Shown: positions 1 to 5,852 of the stretch, one piece after another
Layout of the letters: each line of letters begins with the position of its first letter
How positions within the stretch are numbered: the stretch's first letter is position 1
Origin: Verrucomicrobiota bacterium
GTDB lineage: Bacteria; Verrucomicrobiota; Verrucomicrobiia; Verrucomicrobiales; Verrucomicrobiaceae
Direction: 5' to 3'
Assembly (NCBI GenBank): GCA_021413535.1
Contig: JAIOQF010000369.1
Coordinates: forward strand, 1-5,852
DNA: 5,852 bases
Position numbers and translations under genes: made by a program
Notes under the pieces: model-generated
Databases searched by the model: none
What the model saw: only the letters and a program-made list of their open reading frames with translations
What the model was told of the DNA's origin: nothing

Positions 1-767
1 CGACGAAGCCCGGACAGACGGCGCTGGTCAGCGTGATGTGGGCCAACAATGAAACCGGGGTCATGGCACCGATGGATGAGATCGCGCAAATTGCACACGA
101 ACGCGGGGCGATGTTTCACACGGACGCCGTGCAGTTGGTCGGCAAGGAGAAGCTTTCGGTCAAGAACACGCCCGTGGATTACCTCAGTCTCAGTGGTCAC
201 AAGTTTCATGCGCCCAAGGGCATCGGTGCGCTCTTCATCAGCCGACGGGTGCGTTTCCAGCCGTGGGCGCTGGGTGGCGGGCAGGAATTCGGCCGCCGCT
301 CAGGCACGGAGGCGATCCCCAATATTGTTGCGCTCGGCATGGCGGCGGAAATTGCCCGCCAGGAAATCGATGGTGGCGGTGCTGCAAAGATAGGGGCCAT
401 GCGCAATGCTTTCGAAGAGCGCCTGATGGCCGCGCATCCCGACACTCTTGTGAATGGAGACCGGATGAACCGCTTGAGCGCGATTTCGAGCCTATGTTTT
501 CCTGGCGTGGATACGGCTGGACTGATCATTCTATTGGACGAACGCGGACTGGCCTGTTCAGCGGGTTCAGCCTGTCACACAGGAGACTTGCAATCGTCGC
601 ATGTGTTGATGGCGATGGGTTTCGATGATGCTCGCATCCGCAGCACGATGCGTTTTTCATGGTCACGCATGAACACGATGGAAGAAACACTGAAGGCAGC
701 TGACATAGTGATCGCGTGTGTGAACAAGATGCGGTCGTTGCAAACCGGACTGGTCAGACAGAATTAA
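1..767 (+). CDS. Cysteine desulfurase, NifS/IscS family (5' end missing)
   Basis: PLP-dependent enzyme that removes sulfur from L-cysteine, giving alanine and an enzyme-bound persulfide used for Fe-S clusters, thiolated tRNA or cofactors; cytoplasmic. The frame is open from base 3, so the gene begins outside the window; a GTG at 33 is internal. Aligned by spacing to E. coli IscS, the visible part starts near IscS residue 140. Counting from codon 33, ANNETG carries Asn6 (IscS N155), FHTDAVQ carries Asp31 and Gln34 (D180, Q183), SGHKF carries the PLP Schiff-base Lys57 at bases 201-203 (K206), and GSACHTG carries the catalytic Cys181 at 573-575 (C328). GRRSGTE, a family hallmark, is also present. 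The Cys loop places it in group I (NifS/IscS) and not SufS. Which subfamily member it is cannot be decided because no iscU, nifU or mnmA-like partner is visible. It ends in TAA, 51 nt from the convergent kinase gene. Confidence 0.95.
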   Translation, partial: TKPGQTALVSVMWANNETGVMAPMDEIAQIAHERGAMFHTDAVQLVGKEKLSVKNTPVDYLSLSGHKFHAPKGIGALFISRRVRFQPWALGGGQEFGRRSGTEAIPNIVALGMAAEIARQEIDGGGAAKIGAMRNAFEERLMAAHPDTLVNGDRMNRLSAISSLCFPGVDTAGLIILLDERGLACSAGSACHTGDLQSSHVLMAMGFDDARIRSTMRFSWSRMNTMEETLKAADIVIACVNKMRSLQTGLVRQN

Positions 768-770
768 CCA

Positions 771-797
771 AATGGACAATCCGTTTACGGAGCCATT
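771..797. terminator. Candidate bidirectional terminator hairpin between convergent genes
   Basis: An imperfect inverted repeat begins 3 nt after the cysteine desulfurase stop codon. AATGG (771-775) pairs with CCATT (793-797), enclosing TCCG (780-783) paired with CGGA (788-791) around a TTTA loop, with an unequal internal loop (acaa against g). It is followed on the + strand by an A/T-rich stretch, gaaaaattttgtttc, but not by a clean U-run. Its position between two convergent genes supports a termination role; the weak stem keeps this tentative. Confidence 0.4.
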
Positions 798-818
798 GAA
801 AAATTTTGTTTCATTCCG

Positions 819-1736
819 TTAATTTTGTCGAACCGCATCGAGTGCTTTAATTCCTAGCGCCAGTGCTCCAAGGATGCCCGCTTTGTCACCCAGACCTGGT
901 GGAACGATGAATTGTTCGATGCCATCAGTCAGTTCATGCACAGGCAAATAACCGTTGAGCAGTCGCTGAACTTCCTCGCGGATCATGGGGAAAAGATGTG
1001 ATTGATGCATCACGCCGCCGCCCAGAATGATGCGCTGAGGCGAGAGTGTGAGCGTGAGATTGACCAATCCAAGCGCGAGCAGCGTGGAAAACTCGCCCCA
1101 GCATTCATGCTCCGGTGGCAGGGATTCCGCAGGAGCGCCCCAGCGTTCTGCGATGGCGGGACCGCTGATGAGACCTTCGAGACAACTTCCGTGGAACGGG
1201 CAGATGCCGTCAGCGTGGGGTGCATTCGAGATCACCTGCGGGATATACAGATGTCCGATCTCTGGATGCATCGCGCCGTGGAGTGGTTTCCCGCCGATGA
1301 GCACGCCGCCGCCCACTCCTGTGCCGATGGTGATGTAAATCAACGGATCGCAATTCCGGCCTGCGCCCCAGGTGTGCTCGCCCAGCACGGCTGCGTTGAC
1401 ATCGGTGTCGAAACCGAAGGGCACGTCGAACCGTTTGCGCAAGGGCCCGATCAAATCCGACTGCTGCCAGCCGGGCTTCGGCGTGGTGGTGATGTGGCGA
1501 TACGTTTTACTTTTCTCATTCAGATCCAGCGGCCCGAACGAACCCACGCCGAACGCGCTGATGGCACCATGCTGCTTGGTAGCGTATTCAAAAAACGCGA
1601 TGACCTCGCTTAATGTTTGCTCCGGCGTCGTGGTCGTGATGCGTTCCGTGATCTCCAGTTCACCGTCCGCAGTGCCTAGGGCGCAGTTGAACTTGGTGCC
1701 GCCCGCTTCGATGGCAGCGATTAGGGGCACGTTCAT
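819..1736 (-). CDS. ROK-family sugar kinase, fructokinase-like
   Basis: Cytoplasmic ATP-dependent hexose kinase of 305 aa, the usual length for ROK fructokinases. An N-terminal phosphate-binding loop, IEAGGTKF (residues 9-16), is a variant of the family DxGGTK. The catalytic base is Asp112 in TDVNAA, followed by the second nucleotide motif, ITIGTGVGGG (135-144). The zinc site looks complete: His162 in PEIGHL plus Cys179, His182 and Cys185 in CPFHGSC. The CPxHGxCLEG form is typical of the fructokinase/YdhR branch and differs from the CxCGxxGC form of glucokinases and NagC regulators. No helix-turn-helix precedes the kinase domain, so it is an enzyme and not a ROK repressor. An upstream in-frame ATG at 1820 would add 28 residues lying inside metF; the ATG at 1736 puts the phosphate loop near the N-terminus as expected and leaves 7 nt after the metF stop, suggesting co-transcription. 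Fructose as substrate is inferred; mannose or another hexose is possible. Confidence 0.9.
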   Translation of the reverse strand: MNVPLIAAIEAGGTKFNCALGTADGELEITERITTTTPEQTLSEVIAFFEYATKQHGAISAFGVGSFGPLDLNEKSKTYRHITTTPKPGWQQSDLIGPLRKRFDVPFGFDTDVNAAVLGEHTWGAGRNCDPLIYITIGTGVGGGVLIGGKPLHGAMHPEIGHLYIPQVISNAPHADGICPFHGSCLEGLISGPAIAERWGAPAESLPPEHECWGEFSTLLALGLVNLTLTLSPQRIILGGGVMHQSHLFPMIREEVQRLLNGYLPVHELTDGIEQFIVPPGLGDKAGILGALALGIKALDAVRQN

Positions 1737-1743
1737 GCTTTGG

Positions 1744-2643
1744 TTACGATCTGAGTCCGAGGCCCGTGTAAATTTCCTGTGTAGCCATGCTTTTATTGAG
1801 TGTGTAAAAATGGATTCCATCCACCTTGTTTTTCAATAAGTCGGCGCATTGCTCGGTGGCGTATTCGATGCCGGCGCGCTGCACGGCGGCTTCATCTTCA
1901 CCGCAACCGGCGATGAGCTTGAGCAGCTTGGCAGGGAAGCGCACGCCGCCCGCAAGATCAGCCATGCGTTTCATGCCGCTCGCGCTCGTGATGGGCATGA
2001 TGCCGGCGATGATGGGGACGGTGATGCCCGCGAGCTGGCAGCGCTCACGGAAGTCATCGAAGTTGTGATTGTTGAAAAACATCTGCGTGCAGATGTAGTC
2101 GGCACCGGCATCGACCTTCGCTTTGAGATAATCCATTTCCAAAAGACGATTCGGTGTCGCGGGATGTCCATCGGGAAAACCGGCGACACCGATGCCGAAG
2201 CCGCGCTGGTCGGAATGCACGCCACTGTGGTTGAATTTTTTGATAAAGCTCACGAGATCGGCGGCGTGCTGGAACGCATCCTTGGATTTGTCATAGCCAG
2301 CGAGGTTCTTCGGAGGATCGCCGCCGAGCGCAAGGATGTTGCTCACTCCCGCCTGCGCATAGCGCTCGATAATGGCGGCGATGTCAGTTTCGCTGTGGCA
2401 GACGCAGGTTAAATGGGGCACTGGGTCGAGGGAAGTCTCGCGCTTGATGCGGACCACGAGATCATGAGTAAGTTCGCGAGTCGTGCCGCCCGCGCCATAG
2501 GTCACACTGACGAATGCGGGATGAAGCGCCTCCAGTTCACGGATGGTCTGAAAAAGAGTTTCCGCGCCCTCGGGGGTCTTGGGGGGAAAGAACTCGAAGG
2601 AGAATGATGGCCGGTGCGCGGTGAGGATGTCGCGAATGTGCAT
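1744..2643 (-). CDS. metF: 5,10-methylenetetrahydrofolate reductase
   Basis: FAD-dependent cytoplasmic enzyme that reduces 5,10-methylene-THF to 5-methyl-THF, the methyl donor for methionine synthesis. The protein is 299 aa, close to E. coli MetF (296). The hallmark SFEFFPPKT lies at residues 15-23 and includes the catalytic Glu17 (E28 in E. coli). VTYGAGG lies at 47-53, and LALGGDPP carries Asp109, equivalent to the flavin-tuning D120. The barrel strands PHLTCVCH (76-83) and YICTQMFFNN further support the call. The start at 2643 places FEFFPP at the expected distance; an upstream ATG at 2721 would add a 26-residue extension of no family character and cross the intergenic dyad. There is no Shine-Dalgarno before the start. 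The gene is divergent from the first peroxiredoxin (113 nt between starts) and is followed after 7 nt by the ROK kinase, its probable operon partner. Confidence 0.96.
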   Translation of the reverse strand: MHIRDILTAHRPSFSFEFFPPKTPEGAETLFQTIRELEALHPAFVSVTYGAGGTTRELTHDLVVRIKRETSLDPVPHLTCVCHSETDIAAIIERYAQAGVSNILALGGDPPKNLAGYDKSKDAFQHAADLVSFIKKFNHSGVHSDQRGFGIGVAGFPDGHPATPNRLLEMDYLKAKVDAGADYICTQMFFNNHNFDDFRERCQLAGITVPIIAGIMPITSASGMKRMADLAGGVRFPAKLLKLIAGCGEDEAAVQRAGIEYATEQCADLLKNKVDGIHFYTLNKSMATQEIYTGLGLRS

Positions 2644-2756
2644 GGACGGAAACAAAGCACGCGGTCGATGCGAAACGCAAGCGCGATGGTGAAGGAGTAA
2701 AATATTGTGATCATCCGGCACTGGACAGTGTCTGGATCAGGGGCTCTCGTCTTTCC
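2644..2756. promoter_or_regulatory. Divergent intergenic region between metF and peroxiredoxin, with dyad
   Basis: These 113 nt must hold promoters for both directions. No convincing -35/-10 pair is visible. TAAAAT at 2698-2703 could be a -10 for the rightward gene but lacks a good -35. An AT-rich patch (2697-2706) contrasts with the GC-rich surroundings. Next to it is a perfect inverted repeat, CACTG-GA-CAGTG (2719-2730), flanked by outer arms ATCC (2713-2716) and GGAT (2734-2737). This could be an operator or an mRNA leader hairpin for the peroxiredoxin. Function is inferred only from position and symmetry. Confidence 0.35.
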
Positions 2757-3278
2757 ATGAAAACCATCCTTTGCCTCGCTGCCGCCTTCGTTTCCGGAGC
2801 CGTGCTCATCGCCGGTCCTGCTGCTGTGAAAGTGAACCCGCCCTACGACGCGCCCGCCACCGAGGGCACGGATCAGGAGGGCAAGCTGGTGAAGTTCGCC
2901 GATCTCTACCAAGCCAATCCCATCGTGGTGGTTTATTTTTATCCGAAGGCCGATACGCCCGGATGCACCAAGCAGGGCTGCTCTTTGCGTGATGCGCATG
3001 AAGATATGGCCAAGCTCGGCGTGAAGGTGGTGGGTGTAAGCCATGACACGGTCGCGGAGCAGAAGGCGTTCAGCGACAAGTATAAGTTTCCCTTCACGCT
3101 GATCGCGGACCATGACGGCAAGGTCATCACTGCCTTCAAAGTGGAGACCATGAAGAATGGCATGGCCACGAGGCAGTGCTTCATCATTAAGAATGGCAAG
3201 GTCGTCTGGCACGATCCCAAGGCTGCGACCGATCAGCAAGCCGAGGACATCAAGAAGGCGATTGAAGAGCTGAAGTAA
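2757..3278 (+). CDS. Exported Bcp-type peroxiredoxin (AhpC/TSA family), copy 1
   Basis: Thiol peroxidase of 173 aa that reduces H2O2 and organic hydroperoxides using a thioredoxin-like reductant. The thioredoxin fold carries VVYFYPKADTPGCT, with peroxidatic Cys70 (bases 2964-2966) and resolving Cys75 in a C-x4-C arrangement as in E. coli Bcp. The active-site Thr67 and Pro68 and the conserved Arg139 (ATRQ) are present. Unlike cytoplasmic Bcp (about 155 aa), it opens with a Sec-type signal: Lys2, a hydrophobic stretch at about residues 4-19, and possible cleavage after Ala19 or Ala23. This predicts a periplasmic or otherwise extracytoplasmic enzyme. Cys6 is too early and out of context for a lipobox. 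An extra cysteine, Cys141, follows the conserved Arg and is absent from copy 2. A weak AGGGG (2739-2743) lies 13 nt before the ATG, too far for a typical ribosome binding site. The gene is followed by a paralogue after 115 nt. Confidence 0.94.
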   Translation: MKTILCLAAAFVSGAVLIAGPAAVKVNPPYDAPATEGTDQEGKLVKFADLYQANPIVVVYFYPKADTPGCTKQGCSLRDAHEDMAKLGVKVVGVSHDTVAEQKAFSDKYKFPFTLIADHDGKVITAFKVETMKNGMATRQCFIIKNGKVVWHDPKAATDQQAEDIKKAIEELK

Positions 3279-3393
3279 GGCGCTCTCGCAGAGTAAAATT
3301 CAGAGCCTCCTCACTTCGGCTGCATTTTTTATTGGCTCTACCGGTTTTCTTTTGAATCCGCACACGCGTCACGCGCGAATCCATGCTGTCCGC

Positions 3394-3903
3394 ATGAAAC
3401 ACTTACCCATCATTCTCATGAGCCTGTTCTCCGCAATCTTTTCCCACGCCGGAGAAGGCGAACGCGTGAAACCTTATCCCGCCCCTCAGGTCGAGGCGGT
3501 GGACCAGGATGGCAAGACTGTGAAGTTGGAAGACTACTATAAGAAGGGGTTCACGCTGGTTTACTTCTATCCCAAGGCCGACACACCGGGCTGCACTAAG
3601 CAGGCCTGCAGCCTGCGCGATAGCTACGAGGAACTGACCAAGGCTGGCGTGCAGGTCATCGGTGTCAGCATGGACAAGACACAGTCGCAGAAGAAGTTTC
3701 AGGAGAAATACAAGCTGCCCTTCACCCTGCTGGCCGATCCTGATGGGAAAGTGATCGAGGCTTTTGGTGTCGGAAGCTTCCTCGGGTTTGCGTCGCGTCA
3801 GGCTTATCTGATCAAGGACGGCCAAATCATCTGGCGCGACAAGAAGGCGTCAACCTCTGAGCAGGCAGCAGATGTGTTGAAAGTCCTGAAGGAAATGAAA
3901 TAA
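3394..3903 (+). CDS. Exported Bcp-type peroxiredoxin (AhpC/TSA family), copy 2
   Basis: Thiol peroxidase of 169 aa, a paralogue of the upstream gene (about 55% identical over the domain by hand alignment, with the active-site block nearly invariant). Peroxidatic Cys67 (bases 3592-3594) and resolving Cys72 sit in PGCTKQACSLRD, Thr64-Pro65 precede them, and the conserved Arg135 lies in ASRQ. The N-terminus from the ATG at 3394 is a clear signal peptide: MKH, hydrophobic LPIILMSLFSAIF, and cleavage probably after SHA (residue 19). A TTG at 3352 would lengthen the protein by 14 residues rich in His and Arg, which would spoil the signal, so the ATG is preferred. No Shine-Dalgarno is visible. The 115-nt gap to copy 1 contains a T6 tract, so the gene may have its own promoter or be partly co-transcribed. 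The likely role is extracytoplasmic peroxide defence, overlapping with copy 1. Confidence 0.94.
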   Translation: MKHLPIILMSLFSAIFSHAGEGERVKPYPAPQVEAVDQDGKTVKLEDYYKKGFTLVYFYPKADTPGCTKQACSLRDSYEELTKAGVQVIGVSMDKTQSQKKFQEKYKLPFTLLADPDGKVIEAFGVGSFLGFASRQAYLIKDGQIIWRDKKASTSEQAADVLKVLKEMK

Positions 3904-3912
3904 CATCGCGCG

Positions 3913-3934
3913 GGCGGCTCATCATTGATCCGCC
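3913..3934. terminator. Candidate hairpin between convergent genes
   Basis: Inverted repeat GGCGG (3913-3917) and CCGCC (3930-3934), with TCA/TGA pairing inside after one mismatch and a 4-nt TCAT loop. It lies 10 nt after the second peroxiredoxin stop and 18 nt from the stop of the opposing gene. Neither side has a T-tract, so it is not a canonical intrinsic terminator; it may mark 3' ends or block readthrough in both directions. Confidence 0.4.
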
Positions 3935-3951
3935 GGTTGTCGCAGGATTCC

Positions 3952-5010
3952 TTAGTTGGTCTTTGTTGGGGGTGGAGTGTCGCTCGTAGTCTCGGTAGCA
4001 GAAGGTCCGCCGGGAGGTTGCATGTTGACGACGAGTTCGCGCAGTCTCTTGGCCCAGTTTCTAACTTCGGGATGCGAGGGATTCTCCCGGATCAGCTTCA
4101 GCATGTCAGCCATGGCCAGGATGGTGTTTACGTTTTGAGAGACGAGGTGTTCGGACTTTCGCCAGACCATCCCGGGATAGTGTTCCTTGTAAAAGTCGGC
4201 ATATTCAGTCTCATTCATCGTCGCGGCTTTGATGGATAGTTCCGACTTGATGCGGTTGTCCCACTGCGCCGGCAGTTCCTTTGGCTTTTGCTCGATATAA
4301 TACGGGAAAATAACCTTGTCATACATGCCCCTGATATCGAGCGGATCGTAAGTCCAATTTTCTTTCTTGAGAAACGGATCGAGCTGGAAAGCCTTGGCAA
4401 ATTCAGAATTTTTCACGGACTGGCGGAGCATTTGCAGAAGCTTATCAGCGTCGAAGCTCTGGCCGTGATTGCCCTTGCCGCCGGATGCTTTGCCTGAATC
4501 TGCGCCCGTGTGTTTGGTAGTTCCCTGGATTGCGGCGACCATTCTGGGGATGAACGATTGGAGGGCGGCGACCATGGAGGGCACGTCTTTATCTTGAGCG
4601 TCCTGGGCTTTGATGCAAAGCGTGAAGTAGTCAAGCTGGAGCCACAGGGCCATGAGGAATTCCGGATCCTTGTGTTTCTCGATGTTTTTTTTGGCCCACT
4701 CTTGAAACTCCGACGCTTTCGCGTTTGTCCGATCGAAGTGCTCCAGCTTGTAGCAATCCATGTAGAGCTGCAGGGCGCCGCTTTCACCTGCTGCGAGCGC
4801 ATTGCTGCAGCGGGTGAGCGCTACTTTTATAATCTCGGCGCGGTTCTTGCCGAAAGTCGCCTCCAGTGCATCGAGCTGCTTTATGATGGTGGCGGTTTGC
4901 TCGGGCGTGAGTTTCGTGGATTCAGCGTCTGTTGGCTTGGGTTCGATGGGCTGAGCCTGAAGAAAATTCACGGCGGCAGCAAACAGTGAGACAAGGAGCG
5001 GGTATTTCAT
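3952..5010 (-). CDS. Exported protein of unknown function
   Basis: I do not recognise the family. The protein is 352 aa. It begins with a Sec-type signal (MKYPLLVSLFAAAVNFLQA, probable cleavage after Ala19), giving a mature protein from Gln20. The mature part is mainly predicted helical and charged. It falls into two blocks: residues about 30-160 (including the aromatic-rich ALWLQLDYF) and about 188-328 (including PLDIRGMYDKVIFPYY and a conserved-looking FYKEHYPGMVW). They are joined by a Gly/Ser/Lys-rich linker at about 163-186 (DSGKASGGKG). The tail from 331 is Pro/Thr-rich low complexity. There are three cysteines in the first block (68, 86, 132) and none in the second. No lipobox, transmembrane helix after the signal, or enzymatic motif is visible. 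It lies 39 nt downstream of the ferritin-like gene on the same strand, probably co-transcribed. The start is chosen for the signal peptide; no Shine-Dalgarno is seen. That the frame is real is well supported; its function is not known. Confidence 0.82.
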   Translation of the reverse strand: MKYPLLVSLFAAAVNFLQAQPIEPKPTDAESTKLTPEQTATIIKQLDALEATFGKNRAEIIKVALTRCSNALAAGESGALQLYMDCYKLEHFDRTNAKASEFQEWAKKNIEKHKDPEFLMALWLQLDYFTLCIKAQDAQDKDVPSMVAALQSFIPRMVAAIQGTTKHTGADSGKASGGKGNHGQSFDADKLLQMLRQSVKNSEFAKAFQLDPFLKKENWTYDPLDIRGMYDKVIFPYYIEQKPKELPAQWDNRIKSELSIKAATMNETEYADFYKEHYPGMVWRKSEHLVSQNVNTILAMADMLKLIRENPSHPEVRNWAKRLRELVVNMQPPGGPSATETTSDTPPPTKTN

Positions 5011-5049
5011 GGGGAACGGAAGCGCACTGTCGCCGCACTTGCACCCGCT

Positions 5050-5820
5050 TCAAGTATTTGTCGCGACTGACGCATTCTGCTGCGGTGATCGCGCCAGCCA
5101 GAGCGTGTGGGGCTTCTCCAGTCTCCGAAGAAATCGCAGACCGGTTCGCGAAGCCATGCGGGCGAACTCCATCGGGGCCAAACCGATGGCGCGGAAACAG
5201 TCGCGGTGATCCCAGGCGACGACTGCGCAGGTGGCCAGGTTGAACAGTCGGAACTGCGCGCGCCAGAGTGTGCGCCACCACGCGGGCTTCTTATTCAGGC
5301 GTTCCCGGAGGAACTCTGCGTGAAAGGCGAGATGCCGCATTTCATCAGCGAGAATTTTCCGGCAGCAAATTCGCACGGCAGAATCCTGGCAGCGAAGATA
5401 GATCGCGCCGAAATAGGCTTCAGCGATCAGCTCGGCGATGAGCAGGATCTGGATGTTGAACTCCACTCCGAAATGATTTCGTAGCCAGCGGAACACGGAG
5501 TTGGTCCATTGTTTTTGCAGGCAGACGCCGTCGAGATGAATCACGAGTTTCTCCAGCAGGCGGGAGTGATATTGTTCCTCCTCAATGAAAAGCTGCACGG
5601 CCTGCTCGTAGCCGTGGAGCCGCGGTCCGCTCACGACTTGCTTGACGTAGCGCATGAGCCGGGTGCCGCCGCCGGATTCGCCCAGCTGAAAAATGGCGAG
5701 TGATTTTACCAATGGAACGCGGATTGATTTAGGCAGATCGGAACTGGCGGCAGGCAGTGGTGGCTCGGCAAAGCGGTTGCGGTTGGCGAGGAAGTATTGA
5801 GTCCAGATGTGGGTGTTCAT
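5050..5820 (-). CDS. Ferritin-like di-iron carboxylate protein
   Basis: Protein of 256 aa with the ferritin-like four-helix ligand pattern in order: Glu48 (FQLGES), Glu82 and His85 (EEEQYH, an ExxH), Glu130 or Glu134 (AELIAEAYF), and Glu160 and His163 (DEMRHLAFH, a second ExxH), with a further His167 nearby. This is the set expected to bind two iron atoms in rubrerythrin, ferritin-like oxidases and AurF-type N-oxygenases. No rubredoxin CxxC domain, signal peptide or membrane segment is visible. The C-terminal 80 residues are basic and Trp/Arg-rich and contain AVVAWDHRDCFRAIG, outside the core. Activity (oxygenase, oxidase or peroxide handling) cannot be assigned from the sequence. The ATG at 5820 is the only upstream start within the visible frame; no Shine-Dalgarno precedes it. 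It is the first gene of a probable pair with the exported unknown protein. Confidence 0.8.
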   Translation of the reverse strand: MNTHIWTQYFLANRNRFAEPPLPAASSDLPKSIRVPLVKSLAIFQLGESGGGTRLMRYVKQVVSGPRLHGYEQAVQLFIEEEQYHSRLLEKLVIHLDGVCLQKQWTNSVFRWLRNHFGVEFNIQILLIAELIAEAYFGAIYLRCQDSAVRICCRKILADEMRHLAFHAEFLRERLNKKPAWWRTLWRAQFRLFNLATCAVVAWDHRDCFRAIGLAPMEFARMASRTGLRFLRRLEKPHTLWLARSPQQNASVATNT

Positions 5821-5832
5821 GGTGGGATGTGG

Positions 5833-5852
5833 GTTAGGAGTTAGGAGTTAGG
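5833..5852. repeat. Heptanucleotide tandem repeat at window edge
   Basis: Two full copies and a partial third copy of GTTAGGA run head to tail (5833-5839, 5840-5846, 5847-5852) and are cut by the window end, so the copy number is unknown. The repeat starts 12 nt upstream of the ferritin-like start codon. On that gene's strand it reads as CCTAACT units and so provides no Shine-Dalgarno. It may lie in the promoter or 5' leader. Confidence 0.7.

Noticed and set aside
1002..1613. 203-codon open frame on the + strand
   Set aside because: Lies wholly antisense to the ROK kinase; its translation is low-quality with no family motif, as expected from a high-GC gene read backwards.
1737..1820. Longer N-terminus for the ROK kinase from ATG 1820
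   Set aside because: It would overlap metF by 77 nt and put 28 unrelated residues before the phosphate loop; the ATG at 1736 fits the family length.
1849..2412. 187-codon open frame on the + strand
   Set aside because: Fully antisense to metF, whose protein motifs are unmistakable; no start context or domain.
2757..2820. Possible lipoprotein signal because of Cys6 in peroxiredoxin copy 1
   Set aside because: The cysteine is only six residues from the start, before the hydrophobic core, so no lipobox can precede it.
2502..3239. 245-codon open frame on the - strand
   Set aside because: Overlaps the 5' part of metF in another frame and lies antisense to peroxiredoxin copy 1; the translation shows no recognisable domain.
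3302..3339. AGAGCC/GGCTCT inverted repeat around a T6 tract after peroxiredoxin copy 1
   Set aside because: The arms are 26 nt apart with the T-tract inside the loop, and the alternative AGCC/GGCT stem is only 4 bp, so it is too weak to call a terminator.
4510..4989. 159-codon open frame on the + strand
   Set aside because: Antisense to the exported protein gene, which has a signal peptide and a coherent amphipathic sequence; the + frame has neither.

Overview
The window is ordinary bacterial chromosome of moderately high GC, densely coding, with seven protein genes (one cut by the left edge), no RNA genes and no recognisable mobile element or CRISPR array. The exported proteins and general protein style would fit a Gram-negative member of the Verrucomicrobia/PVC group. 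That assignment is an inference from overall character and not from any marker gene. A notable shared trait is that none of the six visible start codons has a clear Shine-Dalgarno sequence.

Layout: (1) 1-767, + strand, the C-terminal two thirds of a group I (NifS/IscS) cysteine desulfurase with all visible catalytic residues intact. It converges on (2) a two-gene minus-strand unit, 2643-819: metF (methylenetetrahydrofolate reductase) followed 7 nt later by a zinc-binding ROK-family sugar kinase resembling fructokinase. A hairpin lies between the convergent ends at 771-797. (3) A 113-nt divergent intergenic region containing a dyad (CACTG-GA-CAGTG) separates metF from (4) two tandem plus-strand paralogues, 2757-3278 and 3394-3903. 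Each encodes a Bcp/AhpC-TSA type peroxiredoxin with an N-terminal signal peptide and an intact peroxidatic/resolving Cys pair. (5) These converge, across a second hairpin at 3913-3934, on a minus-strand pair, 5820-3952: a ferritin-like di-iron protein followed after 39 nt by an exported protein of unknown function. A heptanucleotide tandem repeat runs off the right edge just upstream of the ferritin-like gene.

The genes are mostly housekeeping: sulfur mobilisation, one-carbon metabolism, sugar phosphorylation and peroxide detoxification. No single pathway links them all. The least ordinary parts are the pair of exported Bcp-type peroxiredoxins and the ferritin-like/unknown exported pair at the right end. 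I found no convincing evidence of a wholly new system.
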